NCBI GenBank assembly: GCA_015698045.1
Contig: BLAL01000254.1
Span: 434,001-498,000, forward strand
Direction: 5' to 3'
From: Rhizophagus clarus
Lineage: Eukaryota > Glomeromycota > Glomeromycetes > Glomerales > Glomeraceae
Length of the DNA stretch: 64,000 nucleotides
The translations under genes and the position numbers were made by a program. This document shows positions 23,539 through 34,701 of the stretch, piece after piece. How positions within the stretch are numbered: position 1 is the first letter of the stretch; every line of letters starts with the position of its first letter. The notes beneath the pieces are model-generated. The model made no database searches and was not told where the DNA came from. It worked only from the letters and a program-made list of their open reading frames with translations.

Positions 23539-25950
23539 AATATTATTTTTAATTTTTACTTTCATCTTATACTTTTCCTTTTATTATATTTGCTATTTCA
23601 TTTATCACTTCTTTTTTTGCCTCTTTTTCTTCATTATTTATCTTTTATTTATTCTTTCATGTCTATCACTTTATTTCAGAATTTTTTGAATAATACTGAG
23701 AATATTATATGTAGCATTATATGGTATGTGAAGAATATGTGATCATTGTTATACTTAAATATTATATCAATCACAGACTTGTAATTACAATAATATTATA
23801 AAAGATTAAATAGAATAATGTTTATTTTTTGTAAATGATGAAATATAATCAAGATTTCAATATTTTAGATATGATTTATTTATATTCAAAAGCTGTATAA
23901 TGTATGAATGATATTCATATTTTTTTTTTTAATTTTTTAATTTTTTTAGGTAAATATATTTATAAAATGATAGTTTTATACTATGCTTCTATTATTGATA
24001 AAACAATATTTGAATAAATAGTTTTAAGTAATTGTATTAAAAATATAGCACTTAATGACTTTAAAATCTTTTATACAATAATTTTAAAACTTTTGATGAC
24101 TTGTTAAGAATATGAAAATTTTAGAAGTAAGGGTTTTTTTTTAATCCTCTTAAAGTGTTTACTATGCTAGGATCTCAAACATTTTTCATTTAGATCAGAT
24201 ATAATGTATAATAAATTTTTTAATTTGAGAGATCTTAGCCAATATTAATGCTATCAACTTAAAATTTATATTATTAAATTCATCTCATTAAGATGAATTT
24301 AATGATATATAATTTATTAAAATCCAATTAGTAAATTGTTTAAAAATAGGAATATGTAGAATAAAAAATTTTTAAAAATATCTCTAAAATAAGTAATTTT
24401 TTAAAAATTTTATATGATTAATAAGCAAATTTAACTCCTAACTTATTTATATATAGTTTGAGATTCTACTATGCTCAATTATGATCATTTATTTCATTTT
24501 GCATAGAAAAAAACTTATACCAGTAGTATCACTTTAGCATCAATAACACAGGTAAGATTCTCAATCTGCAGTACTTTAAAATATAAAATTAACTTCAGTT
24601 CAATTTGCCAGTAATTAAAGAAGAAATATTGAATTAAAATTCAAAAGATAAAAATAAATAAAATCAATAAGAAAGAAGTATAAAGATTAAAAGCTTTACT
24701 TTATCTAGTAGTAAAAATAAAAGTAAGTTACTATATCTACAAATAAATTTTTCAATAAAAAAGTGAAGATTTTTATGTATTAGAATACTTATATAAAAGT
24801 TAAATATTAGTATTCCTAAAATTTTAAAAGTTAAGGAAAGGAAATATATATAACTAACTATATAATATTAGGAAATATTTTAATAGAAAATGAACATTAA
24901 ATTTTGATTATTTTACTTATTATTAAATCTGCATAATTGATCAATTAATATATATTGGACTTAATTTTTATATTGTATCTCTGTCATCTGCTGCATGATT
25001 TAAATATTGCATATTAGATTTTTATTTATCTAAAATTATTAATTTGAATATTTTAATAGCTCAATTAATTTATGTGATTTCATTATTTGTAATTATAAAT
25101 ATAATTAGATCTGCATAGATATGATCAGAAGACGTTTTATATTTTTTTGTGACAAAAAAAAAATAAAACTAGAAATAAAAATTACAATTTAAAAAACAAA
25201 TCTTTATTCTTTATTTTTATAAACAATGCCTGAATATGGAATCAATAAATTATATATTAGTTATAATAGTAAGTTTTACAACTTGAAATCAGACTTAGAA
25301 ATTAAATATTAATTAAACTTAAATAAATTTTTATTTAGTTCTAAACTTTTATTTATAAAAATATAATAATGTGTTGTACTATGATTTTCTTAAATATAAT
25401 AGAAATACCATGGTTAATACTTTATCTTCAAGTTTTGACTCTCAGAACCTTAATATTACTTGATCTTGAAATTTTCTAAAAGAGGCAGAAAGATTGATGC
25501 AAAACAAAAATCTATTAGTTAACATAAAAATTAAGATTTGTTTTCTTTTATTTTGCAAAATAGAGTAACTTTTAGTTGATTCTATCTTGGTTTAGAAGAA
25601 TAATTGTTTTTAACAGCTTGGTATCCACTTCAAGTTTTTAATTCAGATATTCTATTTTGTTATTATAAAAGATTGTAAGTTTTGGAAAAGAAACTAGCTA
25701 TAAATTTTTATATTAAATATAAGTTAATGTATTGCTAACATTATTTTTTTCTCAATAATAGGTAAATTTAAAATATGATAATAATTGATTTGATCTTTCT
25801 GAAAAAAAGTAAGTAAGAAACATGAGTTGATGAGTAAGCTTATATAATTTGATTGTAGATTTTATGATGTTTAATATTATTATTTTTAGAAATGAGAACT
25901 TTTTAAGTATAAGAATAAAAAAAATGCATTCTTTACATCCTTTATAATCT
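23539..25950. other. AT-rich spacer, no gene seen
   Basis: About 2.4 kb of A/T-rich sequence with stops in all frames. There are poly-A/T runs and the short self-complementary stretch AATTCATCTCATTAAGATGA near 24280, but no repeat or motif I can name. Confidence 0.5.
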
Positions 25951-25952
25951 TA

Positions 25953-26317
25953 ATAATAAAATACAAATAACAAATGCTCAGATTGTTAAGTTAATTAATA
26001 ATCAGAAAAAAGAAGATCCACTAATAATATATAATAATTTTGATCAGTAAGATGATTATTATAATAAGATTTTGAGAATAAAACATAAAAAAGAAAAATC
26101 TAAAGTGATTATTAATGATATAAAAATATTAAAAGATTTAATTACAGATTCTAAAATTTTGTTAAATTATAATACAATAAAAGAAAATCTTAATAGTTAT
26201 ATCTCATGTGTTAATTCAAATGAAGATGATTTTAAATTACAAGAGAGATTTAAAAAATTAAAAGAAATATATAAGAAAAATTCTAGTAAATTTACATTAT
26301 ATTTCAATATTAATTAG
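25953..26317 (+). pseudogene. Fragment of an unrecognised protein gene
   Basis: A plus frame reads NNKIQITNAQIVKLINNQKK, then PLIIYNNFDQ, a TAA at 26048-050, then DDYYNKILRIKHKKEKSKVI and ISCVNSNEDDFKLQERFKKL to the TAG-less end at TAG/TAA 26315. The composition is that of a helical charged protein and differs from the random spacer. The stop fits a changed CAA. No domain is recognised. Confidence 0.3.
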
Positions 26318-27029
26318 TATAACTATTATTATTTAAAATACTTATAGTTATCTTTTTTTATAACAAACCTTAATATAATGAAGAATACTATATAATGAAT
26401 TGTTAATGTAAGACTAATATTAACATATGAAAAAACCTTCAATTAACTGAATTTTATTAATTATAGGCTATATATTATTATATAAAATAAAATTACAAAA
26501 CAATATACAGTATATAAAAATAATCCTTTTTATAACAAATTTTTTATAACAAATTTTTTTCAGTAAAATAAAGATGATTGATATACCAGTGGCTTTATGA
26601 TCATTTTATAAAAGATATTTTATAAATTATTTTAATAATGTTAAAATATTAAATTGTATCATCAAACTCATTAGCTTTGTATTTGTATATCAAAGTTAAT
26701 TCTATCTGCATAATACCTATTTACTATTTATAGGACCTTAGACATTACTGATATAACTCATGATCATGAAAAAGAGCAAATTGATGTGAAATTTAGAAGC
26801 TAAAAAACATGTTTTTTGCAATTTTCTTGTTAACTAATGATTAAAATTGAATAAACTTTTTTTAAAATGTAGTTTTCAATAAGATCTACAAAATAAAAAA
26901 GTTTATCCAAATTGGTTAAATAGATGGTAAGATAGGACCCCGAATAATATATATATAGGTCACATTAAAATTCAAATTTTTTACTATGATCAATACTTTG
27001 CAGAAATCATAAAATTTTAAACAATGCCG
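26318..27029. other. Spacer containing a solo element end
   Basis: No gene. At 26934 the sequence AGGACCCCGAATAATATATA resembles the inverted-repeat end of the element that starts at 27753, but no partner end is nearby. Confidence 0.4.
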
Positions 27030-27480
27030 AATTGATATAATATTGATATTAAATCTATGCCGTAGTGATATCGTTTTGCAGATGATATCATTATAATATT
27101 AGGACGATATCATTTCAATGTTAATTTGATATATCAAAAAGTTATCATAGAGATATTTATTTAAAAAAATGTCAAATCGATATCACTTTGATATCGTTAA
27201 ATCAACAATAACTTTTTTTAAAAAAAAGTGAAAAAATATGATATTGATATGATATCAATTCAGTATCAGAAATATATCATAACGATATTATTTTTTAAAA
27301 TGTTAAATCGATAATATGTCGATATCACTAAAACAACAAATAAATATCATTATGATATCGGTTTAATATTGCTAAAACAATTGACATAATATCGACATGA
27401 TATCATTTCAATATTAACTCAATATAATAATGATATCGTAAAGATATCGTAATAATATTATTTTGGTATTTTTTCCAAAC
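27030..27480. repeat. GATATC-rich palindromic repeat
   Basis: Words such as GATATCGTT, ATGATATCATT and TCGATATCAC recur every 20-40 bp and are self-complementary. A related GATATC/AAGATAT-rich tract is at 54000-54480. It looks like a degraded satellite or foldback element. Confidence 0.55.
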
Positions 27481-27752
27481 TTTGTAATGTCAATTGAATA
27501 GATATAAATATAATCAAAAAAAAATTTCAAAATATCGATTTGATATTTGGTACACCATTCTACCTATATTTATTAAATATTTGACTTTTATTGTATTACA
27601 TTCATATTTAATTTCGCAAAGCAATTTCACTAAAATACAAATAGAGGTGTTCAATAAAAAAAAAATTTTATTAAAATTTAATGAAAATTTCGTCATTAAA
27701 GACCATTTTCTATAAAAAATACAAGCTTTTTAGAATCCAAGAGGCCTGAAAT

Positions 27753-29544
27753 AGGACCCCAAAATATATATGTAAAGGTGGGTGCAGGATTGCATCACCA
27801 TCATAGAAACTTTTTATGATGTTAGATTTTGATTTGTGTATAATCCATGAATTTTTTAACCAAAGTCAGATTATCAATTTGCGTATTTTTAATAGATTTT
27901 TTTAAAAGTAAGGGTTTTAGTTTGCGTATTTTTAATATATATTTATTTCGATATGATAAAAACATCAACTTAAATATGAAGGTAAATTCAATATTTAGTG
28001 TATTGCCAGTAACACATCAAATCTGAATTTGATAATCAGAACATTTTTTTATTTTAAAAGGCTTTTACAAAAAAAAACAGAGAACTAAAAATTAAAGATT
28101 TAAGCCAATAACTACTGAACAATTCAATAAAGTTTAAGCCTTTAAACTCCAATTCTTGTAAGAAATTGAGAAGGTTACCTACATTTGATTTTTTTTAGAT
28201 TTCAGGTTCAACCAACCAAGTCAGAATAGTAAGTTTTGCAGCAGGTGTTGCGAAACTTTAAATTTCAATTATTTTTTTATACTTTTGGATAGAAACAGTT
28301 TCATTATTATGTTCTTTTTTTTTGTAGTTTCGGGAATGTTGAAATATATAGTAAATATGGTAAGCTTCATGAAACTGCTTTTTTTATTTTTATTTAATTA
28401 GAAACATTAATTTATGTTGCTTTTTTTTCTTTTTGTAGTTTCAGACTTTAGATTTAATGGAAAAGTGAAAACGGTAAGTTTTACAATGCTCGTTGCAAAA
28501 CTTTAATCTTTTTTTTAATAATATATATATATATAAACATATATTTATGTTTCTTGTTATGTGTTTTTTTTTTTAGATTTAAGACACTGAAATGTTGAAG
28601 ATGGTAAGTTTCGCAATGGTGTTGCGAAACCTTAATTTTTTTTTTATTTTATTTAATTTGAAATGCCAACTAATGTTTCTTTAATCTTTTTTTTAAGGTT
28701 TGGATTTTCAGGTGTGAGCGGGAACTGAAGTTTTGTAAAGCTTTGATTTCCTTCAATATTTTTAATGAGAAACGTATAATTACGTTTCTTATTATATTTT
28801 TTTCTGTAGATTCAGGTTCAGAATACTGAAATGCCAAAATGATAACGCAATTTGATACAGTATATATATATTTTTTTTTGTTTTTATTTAATTTGAAACA
28901 TGGCTAGGACTCTCCACTTCGAAGGGTAGAGGTCCTTAATTAAAGTTCTTTTTTATTTTCTTTTTTTAGGTTTGGGCTTTTGAGATGGATGAGAGTAATT
29001 ACGAGAAAGGGGGAAGAAATAATTTAATAATTTTGAAAAAGTAATTTTTGAGAAAAGAGAAAGAACAAATAAAGAGAAAATTTTTGCACAGTAAAGAAAA
29101 AGATTTAATGGTGTCTGTTGCGAAATTTTGATTTTTTTTATTTCTATTTCATTAGAACGTTAACTAACATTTCTTTTTACTTTCTTTTGTAAGTTTTGGA
29201 CTTCTGGGTAAATTGGGAAAGCAAAAACAATTAATTTTAATTTATTCCCAATTGAATATATGTAATAATTATTATATATGAGATAAGACAAATTAAATAC
29301 ATCTATTAACACGTAATTAATAGATAAAAATGAATAATTAAATCTATTATAAATAAAATAAATAAATATCTCTAAGGATTCTTTTCATCCTTATGAATTT
29401 CTTGACTTTTTTTTTCAATGTCGAAAATTTTATTTAAACTATTTTACTTTATCATGAAAAAAATTAGTCTCCAATAATTATATGATAAAGTCAGAAGATT
29501 AGTTTGCTTATTTTTTCTAACTATTATATATATTTTGGGGTCCT
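27753..29544. mobile_element. Non-autonomous TIR element with 8-bp target duplication
   Basis: AGGACCCCAAAATATATAT at 27753-27771 is exactly complementary to 29526-29544. The flanks are CCTGAAAT (27745-27752) and CCCGAAAT (29545-29552), 7 of 8 identical, as expected for an 8-bp duplication (hAT, P or similar). The 1.8 kb between holds an array of exon-intron-like units and no transposase. An 8-bp duplication plus short TIR fits a hAT-type MITE; the superfamily is inference. Confidence 0.65.
28199..28603 (+). repeat. Four consecutive micro-exon-like units, plus strand
   Basis: Blocks at 28199-28228, 28328-28359, 28439-28473 and 28577-28603 (30, 32, 35 and 27 nt) each follow a T-rich tract ending AG and are each followed at once by GTAAG. 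Just after the donors lies a hairpin (GTTTCGCAATGGTGTTGCGAAAC in the fourth unit, 23 nt, shown here only by its arms GTTTCGCAA / TTGCGAAAC). The block starts are alike (TTTCAGAC, TTTCGGGA, ATTTCAGG, ATTTAAGA). Less perfect units continue to about 29200. Confidence 0.55.
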
Positions 29545-29599
29545 CCCGAAATTAATCTAAAAAAAGTAGAAATAGTAATAAATATTTCCAAAAAATATA

Positions 29600-30340
29600 C
29601 AGTAGCAATACACTTAGCATGAATTCAAAAAGTCAATCATCTAAGAGACTAAATTTCTAAAAATAAAGTAAAAAAATGTTAGTAATGTTTTTTAATCAAT
29701 TTAAAGAAATAAGATAATTCTCTCTCCTATTCAATTATTGTCCAGGAAACTGATTTCCTAAAAATCAAAGAAACAAAATGTAGTAACGTTTCTTTCACCA
29801 GTTAAAGAAATCAAATCACTTCCGCTTACAACATCCAAGAGTCAAGTTCCTATAAAACGCAGAGATCAAACATTCAAGAGATCAAACATTCAAGCCCAAG
29901 AAGCTGATGTAAGAAGTCCTTTAAAAAGTCTATTCCAGTCCAAGAAAAGGCCTAAGTTGTATTAAAATACTTTCAAAAAAAATTCAAATCCTATCCAAAA
30001 AGCCAAGCGGAAACCCACAAAAAAAGCTTAAGTCCATCAAGAAGCTGAATTGCCTATAAAAAAAGAAATCTAATTCAGTCCAAGTGCCGAAGTTGCGACC
30101 TACAGAAAGAATTCAGTAAAGAATTAAATTATTTAAAAAAAGAAAAAAAAAATGAATGTTCGTTAAAATAAAAAAACTAAAAAAAACAAATTTTTACTTA
30201 TCCCACCCAATACCTGAAAATCCCGTCTAAAAAAAGAGAACACGTTTAATAATGTCTGTTAAATATAAAAAAGACAAAATTATTATTATTTTTTTTTTTT
30301 ACTTGTTGATATCACCGAAAAATCGCCTAAAAAAGGGAAA
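29600..30340 (-). repeat. Micro-exon-like units in the opposite orientation
   Basis: Read on the minus strand: TTTTTTAG then GCGATTTTTCGGTGATATCA, then CAA and GTAAAAA (near 30330-30300); TTTTTTAG, ACGGGATTTTCAGGTATTGG and a GTAAAAAT (near 30228-30195); TATAG, GAACTTGACTCTTGGATGTT and GTAAGC (near 29852-29826). The array lies outside the 27753-29544 element and inverted to the one inside it. Confidence 0.4.
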
Positions 30341-30690
30341 AAATGAACATTTAGTTTAAAAAAAAAGGAAACCCAAACAATTTGTAATGGTCAATTAATT
30401 GAAAAAAATTTTTTTTTTTCCTGTTGAAGAAGTTCTTTTCAAATAACTGATAAATTGGCCGTCTAGCTACAAAAAGAAAAAAAATCCCCTTTACAAGCAT
30501 AAAAAAACGGTTCAAATTACTATATATTAACATCATCACTAAACTTATAGCTTATTCCAATTTTTTCTTCTGCAATAAAATATGAAAATTTATTTATTCG
30601 TTGATTCTTAAAATTGCAATAAAATGCTTGCTATATTGCTATATTTATATTAATACAGTATTTACATTAAAGTATACAAAAATATTAAGT
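30340..30690. other. AT-rich spacer
   Basis: Poly-A and poly-T tracts only; the 62-codon minus ORF at 30351-30539 is homopolymer-driven (runs of Phe and Lys) and not supported. Confidence 0.4.
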
Positions 30691-30692
30691 TT

Positions 30693-30800
30693 GCTTTTTT
30701 TATCTAAAAATCAAAATTAAATTCTTTTACGCTTGGCAGTTAAAATTTGCTTTTTTTATCTAAAAATCAAAATTAAATTCTTTTACGCTTGGCGGTTGAA
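30693..30800. repeat. 56-bp tandem duplication at a gene 3' end
   Basis: GCTTTTTTTATCTAAAAATC and the following AAAATTAAATTCTTTTACGC-type sequence occur twice in a row (from 30693 and from 30749), nearly identical. The second copy contains the last codons and stop of the minus gene that ends at 30760, so the downstream copy is a duplicated gene tail. Confidence 0.75.
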
Positions 30801-32165
30801 ATTCAACTCCACAGTCCCCACACGCTTGTTTCATACACATGACTCTTTCATTTGCTAAGGTTGCCTTAAATTGTTTATATCTAATTTCTGCTTCATTATA
30901 CGAGATCACTTCATTGCTTAGAATTATTTCTAGCCAAATTTCAAAATTTTGATAACCATTAATAGTACTAGTAAAAAACTAAGGAGTGAGGTTGTCAATT
31001 GCATCTAAAATATTCCATTTAACTCCAATGGAATTTAATACCCTTTCAATTCAGAATCCTCTCTGTAAATACAACGTTAAATCCTTTTCATCTAATCGGC
31101 CATTGCTCTCCTTTAAAATCTTTTTTGTAACCTGTGACTTGATTGTCTGGCCTTGTTTACGAGGTTTTAAAGTGCAAAATAGTTTTAATGTCCTATATGA
31201 ACGTACCATAGAAACAAGGAATCTAAGTTGGCATCTTCGAACGACTTCTTGGGAAATTGTATCTTTTACCAGACTATTGATCAAATACCAGACACGCGAT
31301 GATAAATTTTTTATAGCTTCTTTTAATTTGATGTTTCTTTCTTCTTTATTTACAGATAAAAAAAACTCTAATGAATACGTTTGTTCTTCCAAAAATCTAA
31401 AATTATTACCAGTAGTATCTGCGTCATCAATAATTATTATGTCAAAAGAGGTACTTTCCATTTTATTTAAGTCTATTGAAATAGCACCTTTGAAGGTAGA
31501 AAATTCATCCTTATGATTAATAGAACTTAAGTATTCTATGAGACGATTTCTATAATCTTCAGAATGTTTAAAGATCAAATTATCTCGTGAAGGTGGATTG
31601 TCTAGAAGTCTGTCACTATACTGAAGAAGCCGATAAAGATCTTTAGCTACTAATTCAGCAGCAGTATTAAGTAATTTAACAGGTTTATTAAAGTATTCAA
31701 CTTTAATTCCAAGATCTCCAACCTTTCAGTTATCTGAACCTATTCGACTAAAATTATACAGAATTGAAACCTCATTTGCTTTCATCTCAAGAGTACTAGT
31801 AGAGTCACTTGCTGATCGAACGTGTAATACACTGCCTGATTTCATAAGCTGTATCAAACCGGTATCAACGTTCATTGTAAATGTTTTCACATCAGTTCCT
31901 CGTAAAATGTTCTATAATGCAAATGAAAGGTTGAATACGTTTGTATTTAATTTATCAGTGACAGTTGCCGCAAGTTCATCATTATCTAGTAGAATTTAAC
32001 AAAACATGAACATTAATAGAATGAACTAACAGTGCAAACTCTTCATAATATTATAATACTATACCTTTCTTAATCTTTTTAACCTTTTTAGCATCATCAT
32101 TGTTATCTTCTCTTTTATCGCCTGTGTCTTTAAAAAAAAATCAGTAAAAAAATACCGATCATACT

Positions 32166-32183
32166 ACACAATATATAATAAAT
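32166..32183. repeat. LINE target-site duplication, 5' copy
   Basis: ACACAATATATAATAAAT here is identical over 18 bp to 39819-39836 at the other side of the LINE. Confidence 0.9.
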
Positions 32184-32267
32184 AAAAAAAGTCTTCCCGC
32201 TGATCACTAGACCAAATTTTTTATAAAATATATATCCATATACTCGTCATATAAAGTTAACTAAACA

Positions 32268-34664
32268 ATGACAGGAAAACGCTCAAATACTCGTCAACAA
32301 CAGAAGAAGAACGACAAACGACCAGAAATGGTTGTTCCTAGCGGGAAACCCCAAGTTATTATCCCGGCTAGAAGCTCTCCCCCAGAGCTTACCACGCCAA
32401 CTCAACACGCGAGTTCCTCTACTGGAGGTCTTTCCGTAACTGTTAAAAAAGAAATTATGGCACAGAACCAAAAACTTACTCCCGACCAAGAGCTTGCCAT
32501 TACTAAGAAAACTGCTCTTGCTTCAAACCTTGCCTCAGAACAGGCCCTCGCCTCCGACCTTTTCAAGGAAAATGGAAAAAAGGACGACCAGGTCGAGGAT
32601 GCTACCGATCGCGCAGTGTTCAAGCTGCGCATCGATTCGCTAACTGCTCAGAAAATCTCACCCCAAATTAAGAAAAAGACCACGTTTATCTGCTATGCGT
32701 CAGACTCAAACGAGGATCACATGGTTACTACTGATCAAGCTACACAAAATGATCAGCAGCCCCAGATCAATACACTTTTTAAGAAGGCCTCTACGCCAAT
32801 TATCGATCAATAAAATCAGTCACCTAAAATGGATGTTGATCAGGCACCGGACATCACAGTAACTCAACAATCCAATAGCCAATCGGAGATTATCAACATC
32901 CCTGACGATGATGATAACTTTATTTTAATTACCAAAACTTTTACGGCATATACGGAAGCAAGTAACTTCCCTGCCCACATTCCAAAAGCAGAAAGAGCTC
33001 ATGAAGCCACCAAGTTGCTCAAGGATTATCCAGGTTTTGAATACACAGCACCATCATACCATACTATTATCGATGACAATAACAAGAAGAAAACAATTAA
33101 AGTAATAAAGGCCATTTTTAGTAATGAAGATGGCTACAACAAACTTCTACAAAACAACTTTCATTTTAAAATAATGGATGAAGATGAAAATGGAGATTTA
33201 AAAGAACTCACAACTTCTTTCAAATTCAAGCCAACCGTAGCAAACAAGCCGCGTAAGACTGAAGAACAAATTATTAACGAAAAAGATCGTACCATCCAGG
33301 TTTTTGATCTCCCTCTATACATGGAAAAAGCAACCATTAGATATTCCTTTTGCCTCCTAGGAGAAATCGAAAAAATTGAAACTAAAGCTGTAGGAATGTA
33401 TCAACAAGCATTCATTACGTACAAGGATGCTTGTCCTGTTCAACGTTTTTACAATAAATGGTCACACTACATCGGAAAGGAATATGTACGGGTCACACCT
33501 GTCTCCTTATCTGAAGAACAAAGAGAAATCAGAAAATCACATAGTCTCAGGTTATCCGGGCTACCCTTTGGTACCACTGCTATTAACCTATGACCAATCA
33601 TCGAAGAAACTAATGCTATGTCCTGTTTTATTCTCAGGAATCCTTTTAATTATAAACCCATGACGTACGCCTATCTCAGCTTTAAAAATGCTGAAGATCG
33701 TGATATCGCAATTAAGAAAAAATTCACAATCCGTCAAGGTAAAACGGACAAAGGCCTTTTTATATCAGACCCAACCGCTCAACGCAATATATGCAATAAT
33801 TGTGGCAATCCTAATCACATTAGAGCAGGCTGTAATATTCCTATACGACAATCTAGGAAATCTAATTCAGTTAAGAATGCATGGAAAGAAAAATCTAAAT
33901 CTATTGCACAAAATACCAAAAAATCTTACGCTCAAATTGTTGCTGGTAAAACTAAAGTGACTCACCAACGAAACAACAATTCAAAAGACGTTAATAATGA
34001 AAAAACTCCAAATGTCAATAATAATAACCTCAATTCCTTTAACAGTAAAGCTAAGGGAATGCCGAAACAAAATACAACCTATACTTCGCATTCATCAACG
34101 AAGAATCATCTGACGAAAAAATCTCAGAACGACTCACATGTATTGCAAGCACAACAACAATATCTGAATTCTCTAGTAGACAAACTAGTCAAACAACTAG
34201 AAGTTCAAATCAATCAGGAATTTACTACCTTAAGAACTCAAATTAATTCTTTTGGAAAAACTATCACGCAATACAAAACAGAACGGGATGTAAGACTCAA
34301 ACAGATTGCAAGTGGTACCAACACCCCTGCACGAGCAAAATCACCCTCTCCGCCCTCTACTTCAAAAAATGATGCCAACAAACGTGTCAGAAAAGACCCA
34401 GAATACGAATCTTCTTCCTCCGAAGAAGAGAAAATAGAAGACATGATGCAAACACAACGTAAACTCATCAGCCGACTTGATACTGTAGCTGGGAGCCTCC
34501 AAGGTGTTATTGAAGGAGCCATTCACAACCTCATAGGAGATTTTGTCAACAGTCAACAAACTAACGACAATGGAAATGATGAAATTCTGTTCGATGATGA
34601 TGAGGAGCCCTTCGTAACAGATAATGAAGATGATGCCGACATTGAAAACAACGTCGAGATCTAA
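32268..34664 (+). pseudogene. LINE ORF1: RRM-CCHC nucleic-acid chaperone-like protein
   Basis: One frame of 798 codons is broken only by TAA 32811-813 and TGA 33591-593. The first 170 residues are low-complexity and charged. Around residues 340-410 an RRM is visible (TIQVFDLPLY as RNP2-like, QQAFITYKD as RNP1-like); a second RRM-like fold follows (SLRLSGLPFG, YAYLSFKNAEDRDIAI). At residues 509-522 is a zinc knuckle CNNCGNPNHIRAGC. A Gln-rich coiled coil and an acidic tail close it. It would bind the element's RNA in the ribonucleoprotein. The TAA after IIDQ fits CAA. Confidence 0.85.
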
Positions 34665-34701
34665 TCTTCTTCACCTTGCCATCAATCATCAGAGTGTATT
34701 T

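Noticed and set aside
27494-27715. Overlapping small ORFs on both strands
   Set aside because: AT-rich chance frames between two repeats, no composition typical of protein.
32283-32632. Two minus ORFs and others inside the LINE
   Set aside because: They oppose ORF1, whose frame carries RRM and CCHC motifs.
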